Below, one piece after another: positions 16,729-25,577 of a DNA stretch of 64,000 bases (its first letter is position 1; the number at the start of each line of letters is the position of its first letter). Where the stretch lies: the NCBI RefSeq assembly GCF_004137685.1, contig NZ_QYBB01000010.1, forward strand, positions 62,001 to 126,000, given 5' to 3'. The position numbers and the translations under genes were made by a program. The notes beneath the pieces were generated by a model. That model did not search any database. It saw only the letters and a program-made list of their open reading frames with translations, and was not told the origin of the DNA. This DNA is from Lichenibacterium minor. GTDB taxonomy: Bacteria; Pseudomonadota; Alphaproteobacteria; Rhizobiales; Beijerinckiaceae.

Positions 16729-17628
16729 TCAGGCGGCGAGCTTCGCCGCGATCGCGCCGACCTCGCGCAGCACCGCTTCCCGGGCGTCGTCGTCGAGGCC
16801 CGGCGCGTCGCAATAGGCCGCCACCACGATCGGGGCGCGGTTCGGCGGGCGCAGCAGCGCCACGTCGTCGGCGACCGGCCCCGCCGTGCCGGTCTTGTCG
16901 CCGACGGTCCACCCTTTCGGCACGCCCGCGCGGATGCGCTTCCCGCCGGTCTCGCAGTCGATGGTCCAGCCGTCGAGCAGGGCCCGCGACGCGGGGCTCA
17001 AAGCGTCGCCGAGCAGCAGCGCGCGCGTCAGGGTCGCGAAGGCGCGCGGCGTGGTGGTGTCGCGCTCCCCGTCGGGGCGGTTCAGCGCGGGCTCGATCCG
17101 GTCGAAGCGCGATGCCGGATCGCCCAGCCCCCGCGCGAAGCGCGTCACCGCATCCGGGCCGCCGAGGCTTTCGAAGAGCAGGTTGGCGGCGCCGTTGTCG
17201 CTGTGAACGATCGCGGCGCGGCACAGCGCTTCCAGGCTCATGCCGCCGTCGGCGAGGTGGGCCTTCGTGTCGGGGGCGTAGCCGACCGCGATGCCGGCGG
17301 CCGTGTAGGGCACGCGCCGGTCGAGCCGCTCCGACCCCGCGTCCACGCGGGCCAGCACCGCCGCCACGGACGCGAGCTTGGTGGTCGAGCACATCAGGAA
17401 GCGCTCGTCGGCGCGGTGGGCGAGGCTGCGGCCCGAGCCCGTGTCGAGCGCGAAGGCGCCGAGCCGGCCGCCGCTGCGCCGTTCGAGGTCGGCCAGGGCG
17501 TCGGCGTCGGCGTCGGCGGCAGCGGCGCCGGCCGGCAGGGCCGGGAGGAGCGCCGCGGCGGCGAGGCCCAGCAGCACGGCGCGCCGGACGGGACGCGGCG
17601 CGGCGCCGGTGTCGATGCGATGGGGCAT
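16729..17628 (-). CDS. Class A beta-lactamase
   Basis: A 299-residue periplasmic serine beta-lactamase. The N-terminus has PVRRAVLLGLAAAALLPALPAGAAA, an export signal with paired Arg that may be Tat-type. Class A motifs are complete: S81xxK84 in MCSTTKLAS, S143-D144-N145 in VHSDNGA, the omega-loop Glu179 with Asn183 (EPALN), and K245TG in GDKTGT. A Cys precedes the active Ser, as in several carbapenem-hydrolysing class A enzymes, but no Cys follows KTGT, so their usual disulfide is absent. Spectrum cannot be predicted. Its GC and surroundings match the chromosome and no mobile element is near, so it looks intrinsic. No ampR-like regulator is adjacent. Confidence 0.95.
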   Translation of the reverse strand: MPHRIDTGAAPRPVRRAVLLGLAAAALLPALPAGAAAADADADALADLERRSGGRLGAFALDTGSGRSLAHRADERFLMCSTTKLASVAAVLARVDAGSERLDRRVPYTAAGIAVGYAPDTKAHLADGGMSLEALCRAAIVHSDNGAANLLFESLGGPDAVTRFARGLGDPASRFDRIEPALNRPDGERDTTTPRAFATLTRALLLGDALSPASRALLDGWTIDCETGGKRIRAGVPKGWTVGDKTGTAGPVADDVALLRPPNRAPIVVAAYCDAPGLDDDAREAVLREVGAIAAKLAA

Positions 17629-17820
17629 GCCGGTCCTCCGAGATCGTTTCCGCCCCTATACCCGAACCGCGCCGGCGGCGCGCCGGTGGATCCGGCGCTC
17701 GTTCCACGCGGTCCGATCGCCGCCGCGCGTCCGGCCGGGGCCGCCGCGGGGCGCGACGCCGCTTCGATCCACCGCGCGCTCTGCTATGCTGCGCCGTCCG
17801 ACGACGAGGAGAACCCGACG

Positions 17821-18837
17821 GTGCAGTCCCACGCGGATGGCCACGATCACGACCATGGCCACGATCACGACCACGGCCATGACCACGGCCATCAAGGCCA
17901 CGGCCACGAAGGCCACGGCCACGGCCACCACGGCCACGGCCTGGGCGGCCACAGCCACGCGCCCGCCTCCTTCGGCCGGGCCTTCGCGGTCGGCATCGCC
18001 CTCAACGCCGGCTTCGTGGTGGCGGAGGTCGGCTTCGGCCTGGCCGGCCATTCGGTGGCCCTGCTGGCCGACGCGGGCCACAACCTGTCCGACGTGCTGG
18101 GGCTCGCCGTGGCGGGCGGCGCGCATGCGCTGACGCGGCGCGCCCCGACGAACCGCTTCACCTACGGCTTCGGATCGTCGTCGATCCTGGCGGCGCTGTT
18201 CAACGCCGTGATCCTGCTCGTCGTCATCGGCGGGCTGTCCTGGGAAGCCATCGTCCGGTTCGGCCATCCCGAGCCCGTCGCCGCGCCCACGATGATGGGC
18301 GTCGCCGCCGCCGGCATCGCGGTGAACGGGATCTGCGCGTGGCTGTTCGCGTCCGGCCGGGCCGGCGACCTCAACCTCCGCGGCGCCTTCGCCCACATGC
18401 TCGCCGACGCGGTCGTGTCGGTCGGCGTCGTGCTGGCGGGCCTGCTGATCCTGCTCACGGGCTGGGCATGGGTCGACCCCGCCGTCAGCCTCGCCGTCAA
18501 CGCCGTCATCGTGTGGGGCACCTGGAGCCTGCTGCGCGACAGCACCTGCCTGGCGATGGGCGCGGTGCCGCCCGGCATCGAGCCCGCCGCGGTGAAGCGC
18601 TACCTCGCCGGACGCCCGGGAGTGTCCGGGCTGCACGACCTCCACATCTGGCCGATCTCCACCACCGACACGGCGTTGACCGCCCATCTCGTCATGCCCG
18701 GGGGGCACCCGGGCGACGCCGCCCTGATGGAGGCCTGCGCGGGATTGCGGGAGCTTTTCGGCATCGGCCATGCCACGCTGCAGGTCGAGACCGACGAAGC
18801 CACGCTCTGCGCGCTGGCGCCCGAACACGTCGTGTGA
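17821..18837 (+). CDS. Cation diffusion facilitator (CDF) metal exporter with His-rich N-terminus
   Basis: A 338-residue inner-membrane metal/proton antiporter of the CzcD/ZitB branch. The first 47 residues hold 19 histidines in GH/DH repeats, a likely metal buffer for Zn, Co or Cd. Six helices follow, with the metal-site motifs HSVALLADAGHNLSD in helix 2 and HMLADAVVSVG in helix 5. The C-terminal cytoplasmic domain has VSGLHDLHIWPISTTDTALTAH, the dimerisation/sensor domain of the family. The start is GTG at 17821 with GAGGAGA seven bases upstream. The SDR gene starts 13 bases after the stop and is probably cotranscribed. Confidence 0.95.
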   Translation: MQSHADGHDHDHGHDHDHGHDHGHQGHGHEGHGHGHHGHGLGGHSHAPASFGRAFAVGIALNAGFVVAEVGFGLAGHSVALLADAGHNLSDVLGLAVAGGAHALTRRAPTNRFTYGFGSSSILAALFNAVILLVVIGGLSWEAIVRFGHPEPVAAPTMMGVAAAGIAVNGICAWLFASGRAGDLNLRGAFAHMLADAVVSVGVVLAGLLILLTGWAWVDPAVSLAVNAVIVWGTWSLLRDSTCLAMGAVPPGIEPAAVKRYLAGRPGVSGLHDLHIWPISTTDTALTAHLVMPGGHPGDAALMEACAGLRELFGIGHATLQVETDEATLCALAPEHVV

Positions 18838-18850
18838 CGAGGGACAGGCC

Positions 18851-19666
18851 ATGAGGAACGCCCACCGCCTGGAAGGCCGGGTCGCGCTGGTGACGGGCGC
18901 GTCGCGCGGCATCGGCCGCGCCGTCGCCGAGCTGTTCGCCCGCGAAGGCGCGACGGTGGCGGTCAACCATTGGCGCGATCCCGAAGCCGCCGCCGCGGCC
19001 GTGGCGGCCCTGCACGCCGCCTCGGCCGCCGAGGGCCATCCCGCCCGCCCCCATGCGGCGCACGACGCCGACGTGGCCGACGCGGGCGCGGTGGCGCGCA
19101 TGTTCGCGGACGTCGCGGCCCGCTGCGGCCGGCTCGACATCCTCGTCAACAATGCCGGGATGCAGGTCGAGACGCCCGGCGAAAGCTTCGACGACGCGGC
19201 CTTCCTGCGCGTGCTCGGCGTCGACCTGATCGGCCCGGCGCTGTGCTCGCGCGCGGCGTTGAGGATGTTTCTGGAGCAGGGTGGGGGCGGCACGATCGTC
19301 AACACGACGAGCGTGCACGAGGCGGTCCCCAAGCCCGGCTACGCGGCCTATTCGGCGGCGAAGGGCGGGCTCGGCAACCTCACCCGCACGCTGGCGCTGG
19401 AGTTCGCCGGCCGCGGCATCCGCGTCAACGCGGTGGGGCCCGGCGCCGTCGCCACCGACATGAACGCCGCCTGGACCGGCGATCCCGCCGCGCGGGCCGC
19501 CGTGGAATCGCACATCCCCATGGGCCGCGCGGCGTCGGCTGAGGAGATCGCGGCCGTGTTCGCCTTTCTGGCGTCGGACGAGGCCCGCTACATCACGGGG
19601 CAGACGGTCTACGCCTGCGGCGGCCTCACGCTCTACGGCGACTTCGCCACCAACTGGGCCTCATAG
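18851..19666 (+). CDS. SDR-family oxidoreductase, glucose-1-dehydrogenase-like
   Basis: A 271-residue classical short-chain dehydrogenase. It has TGASRGIGRAV (NAD(P) binding), NNAG in LDILVNNAGMQVE, the catalytic Ser in NTTSVHEAVPKPG, Y-S-A-A-K in AAYSAAKGGLGNL, and VNAVGPGAVATDM. The C-terminal GGLTLYGDFATNWAS resembles glucose-1-dehydrogenase-type members. The substrate is not established. It lies 13 bases behind the CDF exporter, which suggests cotranscription, although a functional link is not obvious. Its last 6 bases overlap the 3' end of the convergent CysZ-like gene. Confidence 0.9.
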   Translation: MRNAHRLEGRVALVTGASRGIGRAVAELFAREGATVAVNHWRDPEAAAAAVAALHAASAAEGHPARPHAAHDADVADAGAVARMFADVAARCGRLDILVNNAGMQVETPGESFDDAAFLRVLGVDLIGPALCSRAALRMFLEQGGGGTIVNTTSVHEAVPKPGYAAYSAAKGGLGNLTRTLALEFAGRGIRVNAVGPGAVATDMNAAWTGDPAARAAVESHIPMGRAASAEEIAAVFAFLASDEARYITGQTVYACGGLTLYGDFATNWAS

Positions 19667-20377
19667 CTCCCGCCGCCCGCCGTCCCACGCCCGGAACCGC
19701 GCCGGGTCGGCCGCCACCTCGGGCAGGCGCTTGAAGACCCGCACCATGAAGGCTGTGGCGAAGAGCGGCGTCAGCAGGTTCAGCACCGGCACCGACACCA
19801 CCGCCGCCATCACGAGGCCGGCGAGGACGATGCGCCCGGAATGGCGACGCCGCAGCGTTTCGGCATCGGCCGGCGACAGGTGGCGCAGGGCCACGAACTC
19901 GTAATATTGCCGGCCGAGCAGGTAGGCGTTGGCGCCCAGGAACGCCACGGCGTTGACCCCGGGGACGAGCAGCAGCAGCAGCGCCAGCACGGTGACGCCG
20001 AGCTGCAGCGCGCCGAACCGCACGGACAGCACCAGCGCGGGCAGGATGCGGAGCGGGCGACCGGGCGGCGACAGGGGGTCGAGGTCGCGCTCGACGTGTT
20101 CCGCCAGGTCGTCGATGAAGAAGCCCGCCACCACCGACGACACCGGCGCCACCAGGAACACCGAGCCGACCAGCAGCCCGAGCCCCGCCACGATGCCGAG
20201 CAGGGTGGACAGCCAGGCGGCATGGACGGCGACGAGCAGCAGCAGGCCGTGGTCGAGCAGCGCCACGGCGCCGACGAGCAGCAGCAGGGTGAGGCCCAGC
20301 ACCTTGAGGAGGGCCGCGCGGAACGGCGGCGTCAGGATCTCGCGGAACGCCGCGAGGGCGTCGGCCAGCAGCAGCAC
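19661..20377 (-). CDS. EI24/CysZ-like inner-membrane protein
   Basis: A 238-residue membrane protein of the EI24 family (CysZ-type, called sulfate transport family). Visible are LADALAAFREILTPPFRAALLKVLGLTLLLLV at the start, the conserved loop PVSSVVAGFFIDDLAEHVE and ANAYLLGRQYYEFVALRHL, then two more helices. Family members in E. coli are linked to sulfate uptake, but alphaproteobacterial homologues are uncharacterised. The start is unsure: GTG at 20377 fits the conserved N-terminus, while a GTG at 20434 would add 19 residues and would overlap the divergent promoter region. Divergent from the receiver-domain gene. Confidence 0.85.
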   Translation of the reverse strand: MLLLADALAAFREILTPPFRAALLKVLGLTLLLLVGAVALLDHGLLLLVAVHAAWLSTLLGIVAGLGLLVGSVFLVAPVSSVVAGFFIDDLAEHVERDLDPLSPPGRPLRILPALVLSVRFGALQLGVTVLALLLLLVPGVNAVAFLGANAYLLGRQYYEFVALRHLSPADAETLRRRHSGRIVLAGLVMAAVVSVPVLNLLTPLFATAFMVRVFKRLPEVAADPARFRAWDGGRREL

Positions 20378-20435
20378 GGGGGGAGGGCCTTTTACTTGCG
20401 GTAAAGCATGGTTGACGGGATCGTTCAAATACACC

Positions 20436-20460
20436 GGAACTTGCCGGATTCCCTGTCGTT
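20436..20460 (+). promoter_or_regulatory. EcfG (general stress response) type promoter
   Basis: GGAAC at 20436-20440 and CGTT at 20457-20460 with a 16-base spacer match exactly the EcfG consensus GGAAC-N16/17-CGTT known from alphaproteobacteria. The start codon of the receiver protein follows only eight bases after the -10 element, so the transcript would be leaderless or nearly so. Confidence 0.75.
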
Positions 20461-20468
20461 ACGATGAC

Positions 20469-20861
20469 ATGGCACAGCTTCACAACTCGGGGTCCCGGCG
20501 GACCGTTGTGGTCGTCGAGGACGAGTTCCTCGTGCGTGACCTCGCGGTCTGCGAACTCGAGGACAACGGTTTCACCGTGGTCGAGTTCGACTGCGCCGAC
20601 GCCGCTCTGCCCTACCTGCGCGAGCACGGCGGCGACGCGGCGGTGATCGTCACGGACGTGCAGATGCCCGGGTCGCTGAACGGGCTGGAACTGGTCGCCA
20701 TCCTCGATCGCCTGTGGCCCGGCGTCCCGGTGCTGATCACCTCGGGCGGCCCCCTCGTCGACCCCCGCCGGCTGCCCGCCTGCGCGGGTTTCCTGAGCAA
20801 GCCCTGGCGGCCCGAGGACATGGTGGCCCGCGTGGCCGGCATGGCCGCCGCGGCGCACTGA
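20469..20861 (+). CDS. Stand-alone response-regulator receiver protein
   Basis: A 130-residue single receiver domain without an output domain. VVVVEDEFLVRDLAV carries the acidic pair, VIVTDVQMPGSLNGLEL the phospho-acceptor Asp, LITSGGP the conserved Ser/Thr and FLSKPWRPEDM the Lys-Pro. Such single-domain regulators act in phosphorelays or on sensor kinases; in alphaproteobacteria several feed the PhyR/EcfG general stress pathway. The predicted EcfG promoter directly upstream suggests feedback in that pathway, which is inference. ATG at 20469 is the only start near the domain; there is no clear ribosome binding site, consistent with leaderless initiation. No partner kinase is adjacent. Confidence 0.9.
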   Translation: MAQLHNSGSRRTVVVVEDEFLVRDLAVCELEDNGFTVVEFDCADAALPYLREHGGDAAVIVTDVQMPGSLNGLELVAILDRLWPGVPVLITSGGPLVDPRRLPACAGFLSKPWRPEDMVARVAGMAAAAH

Positions 20862-20866
20862 CCGGT

Positions 20867-22021
20867 TCAGGGCGCGAGCGCGGTCTCGACGAGGCTGATC
20901 CAGTAGGCGATGCCGTTGGCGATGGCCGCATCGTCGAAGTCGTAGGCGGGGTGGTGCAGGCCGGCGCTGTCGCCGTTGCCGATGAACACGAAGGCGCCGG
21001 GCCGCTCGTCCAGCATGTAGGAGAAGTCCTCGGCGCCCATCATCGGGGCGATGGCCTCGTCCACGCCCCCGCTCCCCACCACGGCCGTCGCCGCCTTGGC
21101 GGCGAGGCGGGCCTTCTCGGGATCGTTGCGCGTCACCGGCTAGCCGCGGTCGTTGCGGAACGTCGCGCGCGCGCCGTGGGCGGCGGCGACGCTTTCGGCG
21201 ATGGCCCGGAGCCGCGCTTCGGCGTGGTCGCGCATCGCGGGCGTCAGCGTGCGGATGGTGCCGGCGAGGCGGGCGGTCTGGGGGATGGCGTTCTGGGCCG
21301 ACCCGGCCTGGAACACCGTCACCGACACCACCACGGCTTCCAGGGGATCGACGTTGCGGGCCACGATGCCCTGCGCCATCGTGACGATGTGGGAGCCGAC
21401 CAGCACCGGGTCGACGGTCTGGTGGGGCAGGGCGGCGTGGCCGCCGCGCCCCTCGATGTCGATGACGAAGCGGTCCGCCGCCGCCATGATGGGGCCGGGC
21501 CGGGTGGCGAAGCGGCCGGTGGCCAAGCCCGGCAGGCTGTGCATCCCGTAAACCTCGTCGACGCCGAAGCGGGTCAGCAGCCCGTCGCCGATCATCGCCC
21601 GCGCGCCGGCGCCGCCCTCTTCGGCCGGCTGGAACACGCACACGGCCGTCCCGGCGAAGTCGCGCGACTCGCACAGCGCGCGCGCGGCGCCGAGCAGCAT
21701 GGCGGTGTGGCCGTCGTGGCCGCAAGCGTGCATCGCCCCATCGGTGCGGGACGCGTAGGGCAGGTTCGTGCGCTCGGCGATCGGCAGCGCGTCCATGTCG
21801 GCCCGGAGCGCGACGGTCCGGCCGGGGCCGCGCCGCCCGCGGACCGTCCCGACCACGCCGGTGCGGCCGATGCCGGTGGCGACCTCGTCGCAGCCGAATT
21901 CCCGCAGGCGCTCCGCCACCAGGCCCGCGGTGCGGTGGACGTCGTACAGGATTTCGGGGTTCTGGTGGAAGTCGCGCCGCCACGCCGTGGCGTCGGCGAC
22001 GATGCTGTCCGCGATCGGCAT
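20867..22021 (-). pseudogene. M20-family amidohydrolase interrupted by an in-frame amber stop
   Basis: A 384-codon reading frame for a metal-dependent M20 aminoacylase/hippurate-hydrolase-type enzyme, broken by TAG at 21140-21142 (codon 294). Both sides stay in the same frame. Before the stop are HACGHDGHTAML, FQPAEEGGAGA and YGMHSLPG (metal ligands and catalytic Glu); after it come PVTRNDPEKA and MGAEDFSYML, then the last ligand His in LHHPAYDFDD. Relatives have Tyr at this point (GYPV), so a single TAC/TAT to TAG change explains it. The upstream product would lack the final ligand and part of the catalytic domain. Read-through or a sequencing error remains possible. The ATG at 22021 starts the conserved region; 22078 is an alternative. 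Confidence 0.85.
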
Positions 22022-22102
22022 TCTGGTGTCCCGGTGGGGAAGGTCAGGCACCAGACCCCAGCCCCGATGAGGCGTCAACCGCGCCGGGGCCGGGACCGGC
22101 CG

Positions 22103-22804
22103 TCACCGGTTGGGCGCGTAGGCGTCGCTCAGGATCTGGCGCGAGTTGATGAAGCCCTGCTTCAGGGCCGACCAGGCCGTGCGGCTCGCCGTGGACAGCT
22201 TCGTGAGGCGCGCGCCCGCCGCCGCGGCGCGAGCCTTGACGGCCGCGATGCGCGCCTCGACGGCGTCGCGCTGTTCCGCGGTCATGTCGGCCACCTTGGC
22301 CTGCAGGTCGGACGCGACGCCCAGCCAGTAGCTCTGCTCGGCCTTCAACCTTGCTTCGACGACCGCCTTGCGCTGCGCGACGTCGAGCTTGAACTGCGCC
22401 ACGTCGGCGTCGACCGCGCTGTCGAACTGCTTGTAAGGCGCTTCCAGCGCGGCGCGGGCGGTGCGGAGCTGGTCGACGGTCATCTGGCGGCCCTGGGCCA
22501 CGACGCTGTCGATCTCCTTCTTGTAGGTGTCGCGCACGGTTTTCAGCGCCGTCACGGCGTCGTGGGCCTTCTGCCGGGTCGCGGCATCCACCTTGTCGGC
22601 GTCGTCCTGCAGCACCGAGATGGTGGCGTCCATCTCGGCCAGGCGCTCCTGCGCGCTGGCGATGGCCGCATGCGCGCCGACGGGGTCGGGTTCCGCACCG
22701 GCGGAACGGGCCGCGGCGGCGGGGGCGGCCGGGGTCGCCGCGAAAGCCGCCGCCGGGGCGAGGGCGGCGATGAGGGCGAGGGCCGGAAGAACGCGGCGTG
22801 ACAT
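22103..22804 (-). CDS. Secreted coiled-coil protein of unknown function
   Basis: A 233-residue exported protein. Residues 1-23 are a signal peptide (MSRRVLPALALIAALAPAAA, cleavage after AFA). The mature part is Ala/Lys/Asp/Gln-rich and almost wholly helical, with heptad-like spacing over residues 45-200 (for example VLQDDADKVDAATRQKAHDA), suggesting a long coiled coil in the periplasm. There are no cysteines and no catalytic motif. I do not recognise a named family; it might be a periplasmic scaffold or chaperone-like protein. GAGGATC stands before the ATG at 22804. It is followed by the M20 gene on the same strand, 81 bases away. Confidence 0.75.
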   Translation of the reverse strand: MSRRVLPALALIAALAPAAAFAATPAAPAAAARSAGAEPDPVGAHAAIASAQERLAEMDATISVLQDDADKVDAATRQKAHDAVTALKTVRDTYKKEIDSVVAQGRQMTVDQLRTARAALEAPYKQFDSAVDADVAQFKLDVAQRKAVVEARLKAEQSYWLGVASDLQAKVADMTAEQRDAVEARIAAVKARAAAAGARLTKLSTASRTAWSALKQGFINSRQILSDAYAPNR

Positions 22805-23018
22805 GGGGCGGGATCCTCGATGACTGATGTGCGGCATTTTAGACGCAGGTTTCCGATGGCGCCAACGCCCGAAGCGCGGGGTCGTTGCGCGCCGTTTTCC
22901 CCTCCGGACCGTTTCGACGCGCCCGCGCCGCCCGCAGGCCGCGGCTTGTTCCGCGCCGCCGCGCCCCTTATCGCTCGCCGGATCGCGGCACGCTCCCGCA
23001 TCGGACGCAGGGGACACG

Positions 23019-25412
23019 ATGACCACCACGGGTGACAGGGCCGCGCCCGCCCGCCCGCGCGGGACGCGGGGTGTTTCGCTCGGCACGATAGCGGCGGCCG
23101 TGCTGCTCGGCGCCTGGCTGTCGATCGCGGCCTTCCACCCGTTCACGCCCGCAGTGCCCCAGCCCGGGCTCGACGGGTCCTGGGTGACGGCCCTCGGGGA
23201 AGCCGCGGACCGGGGCCTGCGCTGGGGGCCCGACGTCGCCTTCACCTACGGCCCCGCGTCCACGCTGGTGACGGCGTACTTCAACGCCGCCTACCTCCCC
23301 GTGACCCTGCCGCTGCTGCTCGCCACCTGCCTGCTGTTCGGAGCCTCGACGGCGCTGCTCGCCCCGCCCCGCGGGCCGCTCGCGCTCGCAGGAACGGCCG
23401 CGGCGACCGGCGCGGTCGCGGCGCTGTCGATCGGCTATCCCGACAGCGTGTTTCTCGTTCTGCCCCTGGCGCCGTTCCTGCTCCGCCTGTCGCGGGTCCG
23501 GACCGGGCCCGTCCCGGCCCTCGTGGCCGGCGCCACGGCGGTCGCGGTCGGGATGATCGGCATGAGCAAGACGAGCTTCCCGCTGTCGGCCGTGCCGTTG
23601 TTCGTGCTCGGGGATGCCGCCGCGGTCCTGCGCCGCCGCGTCCCGGCGCTGACGCTGCCCTGCGCGCTCGGCTTCCTCCTGTCCGACCGCGTGTACCGCC
23701 AGAACCCGGCGGACCTGCCGCTGTTCTTCCGGCAGCAATGGGAGGTCGTGTCGGGCTACAGCGACGCCATGGCGCTCGACGGGAGCCGGGGCGAGCTGCT
23801 CGCCTTCCTGCTGGCCGTGGCCGCCTGCATTCTGCTGGCCGCCGGGGCGGAGTGGCGGGGCGCGGGTGGGCGCACGGCGTCGCGCTTCGCCGTGCCGCTC
23901 GGCCTCGCCTGGGTGCTGCTGATCCTGTTCAAGGCGGGCTTCGTGCGCCAGGACACCCACACGCTGATCGCCTGGCACGGCCTGGCGCTGGCGGCCTCGC
24001 TCGTGGCCTGGGCTCGGTTCCGGCCCCGCGCCGCCGCGGCCGCCTCGCTCTGTGCCGTCGCCGTGGCGGCGGCGTTCGGGCTGGCCGTCGTGGGGCCGGC
24101 GGCCGATCCCGCGGTCCGCGGCGGCGCGGTGGTGGCCGCCGCACACCGGGTGTTCGTGGCGGGGCCGGCCGCACAGCTCGCCGCGGCCTTCGATCTCGCG
24201 CGCGACCCGTCCGCCTTTGCGCGCGCGAGGCGGGCCGAAAAGGCGGCGGCGTGGCGGGAGATCGCCGAGTCCGCGCCCCTGCCGCGGCTCGACGGCGGCG
24301 TGGATGTCATCCCGTCGCGGCAGAGCCGCCTGATCGCGTCGGGCCTCGACTACCGGCCGCGGCCGAGCTTCCAGGAATATTCGACCTACACCCCGGCCCT
24401 GATCGCCGCCAACCGCGCCTTCCTGTCCGGACCGCGGGCGCCGGACTGGGTGTTGTTCGGGCCCGAATCCGGCTTCGGTTCCATGACGCTCGACCGCCGC
24501 TACCCGAACCTCGCCGAGGGCGCCCTGTGGCTCGACCTTCTGGCGCTGTATCGCCCCGAGCGCCACATCGGCGACCTTTTGGCGCTGCGCCGGCGCGACG
24601 TCCCGGCGCCGCTCGCCCTCGGCGCCGCGCGCCGGTCCGCCGTGGGATTCGACGAGGAGGTCGCGGTCGGCCCGCTCCCCGACGGCGCGCGGGCGGTCTT
24701 CGCCACCGTGGACGTCCGGCCGACGCTCCTCGGCCGCCTCGCGGCCTTCCTGTTCAGGTCGCCGCCGTTGACGCTGAGCGCGCGCTTCGCGGACGGGCAC
24801 GAGCGCGTCTACCAGTTCGTGCCCGGCATCGGGTCGTCGGGCTTCGTGCTGTCGCCGACGGTGAACAATGCCACCGAGTTCGAAGCGCTGGCCGACGGCG
24901 CCCCGCCCCCGCCGGACCGCGTCGTGACCGCCTTCAGCCTCCACGCGCCGCCGCGGATGCGTGCGCTGCTGCAGCCCGCCGTCGCGGTGACGCTGCAGAC
25001 CGTGTCGGGGGGCGGACAGGCGGCGCCCCCGGCGCCCGACTCGGCCTGGTCGGCGCTGTCCGCCGCGGAAGGGCGCGCGCCCGACGGCGCCGACATCGGC
25101 GTGGTCCCGCCCTCGCTCCTCGCCGTCCCGGCGGCCGGGCTGCCGCGGGTCGAGCTCGGCTTCGGCCTCGCGCTGGCCGACGACGCGCCCCCGGGCGCCG
25201 AAAGGCTGTGCTTCGCCATCCACTCGGCCGACGGCACCGCGCGGACGCTGTGGCGTCGCTGCCTCGACCGCGCGCGCGAAGCCGACCGCGGGCCCCAGTC
25301 CGTGTCGCTCGCCCTGCCGCCCGGCACCTCCGAGCTGGCGCTGGGAACCACCTGCGAGGCGGGGTGCGACGAGGGCATGGGCGGCTATTGGGCGCCGCCC
25401 CCCCGCCGTTGA
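23019..25412 (+). CDS. Large polytopic membrane protein of unknown function
   Basis: A 797-residue protein. Residues about 20-430 contain some ten hydrophobic helices; a large extracytoplasmic-looking region of about 370 residues follows with no obvious helices. A conserved-looking segment near the N-terminus reads LDGSWVTALGEAADRGLRWG, followed by FTYGPAS. This pattern (Asp-Ser-Trp then FTYGP) recurs in uncharacterised membrane proteins resembling GT-C glycosyltransferases, but catalytic residues cannot be assigned. ATG at 23019 is preceded by GCAGGGGA. The gene precedes an MsbA-like ABC exporter and an O-antigen-ligase-like gene, so an envelope-glycan role is plausible but inferred. Longer upstream starts would extend into the divergent promoter. 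Confidence 0.8.
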   Translation: MTTTGDRAAPARPRGTRGVSLGTIAAAVLLGAWLSIAAFHPFTPAVPQPGLDGSWVTALGEAADRGLRWGPDVAFTYGPASTLVTAYFNAAYLPVTLPLLLATCLLFGASTALLAPPRGPLALAGTAAATGAVAALSIGYPDSVFLVLPLAPFLLRLSRVRTGPVPALVAGATAVAVGMIGMSKTSFPLSAVPLFVLGDAAAVLRRRVPALTLPCALGFLLSDRVYRQNPADLPLFFRQQWEVVSGYSDAMALDGSRGELLAFLLAVAACILLAAGAEWRGAGGRTASRFAVPLGLAWVLLILFKAGFVRQDTHTLIAWHGLALAASLVAWARFRPRAAAAASLCAVAVAAAFGLAVVGPAADPAVRGGAVVAAAHRVFVAGPAAQLAAAFDLARDPSAFARARRAEKAAAWREIAESAPLPRLDGGVDVIPSRQSRLIASGLDYRPRPSFQEYSTYTPALIAANRAFLSGPRAPDWVLFGPESGFGSMTLDRRYPNLAEGALWLDLLALYRPERHIGDLLALRRRDVPAPLALGAARRSAVGFDEEVAVGPLPDGARAVFATVDVRPTLLGRLAAFLFRSPPLTLSARFADGHERVYQFVPGIGSSGFVLSPTVNNATEFEALADGAPPPPDRVVTAFSLHAPPRMRALLQPAVAVTLQTVSGGGQAAPPAPDSAWSALSAAEGRAPDGADIGVVPPSLLAVPAAGLPRVELGFGLALADDAPPGAERLCFAIHSADGTARTLWRRCLDRAREADRGPQSVSLALPPGTSELALGTTCEAGCDEGMGGYWAPPPRR

Positions 25413-25577
25413 GCCTGCGATCGGCCTTGGAGCGGACATTCGGGGGCCGGCCCACGACATCCTGCCCGGCCCCGTTGGCCCGCCCGCCCCGAATGGGTTA
25501 AGGGATCGCCCAGGAGGGGCGCCGCCCCGGTTCCATCCGCCCATCCCCCGGGTCCCCGGCGGGACCCGAGGAGTTTC

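Noticed and set aside
16729..17628. Beta-lactamase as part of an acquired resistance cassette
   Set aside because: No integrase, transposase, inverted repeats or change of base composition around it; the flanking genes are housekeeping.
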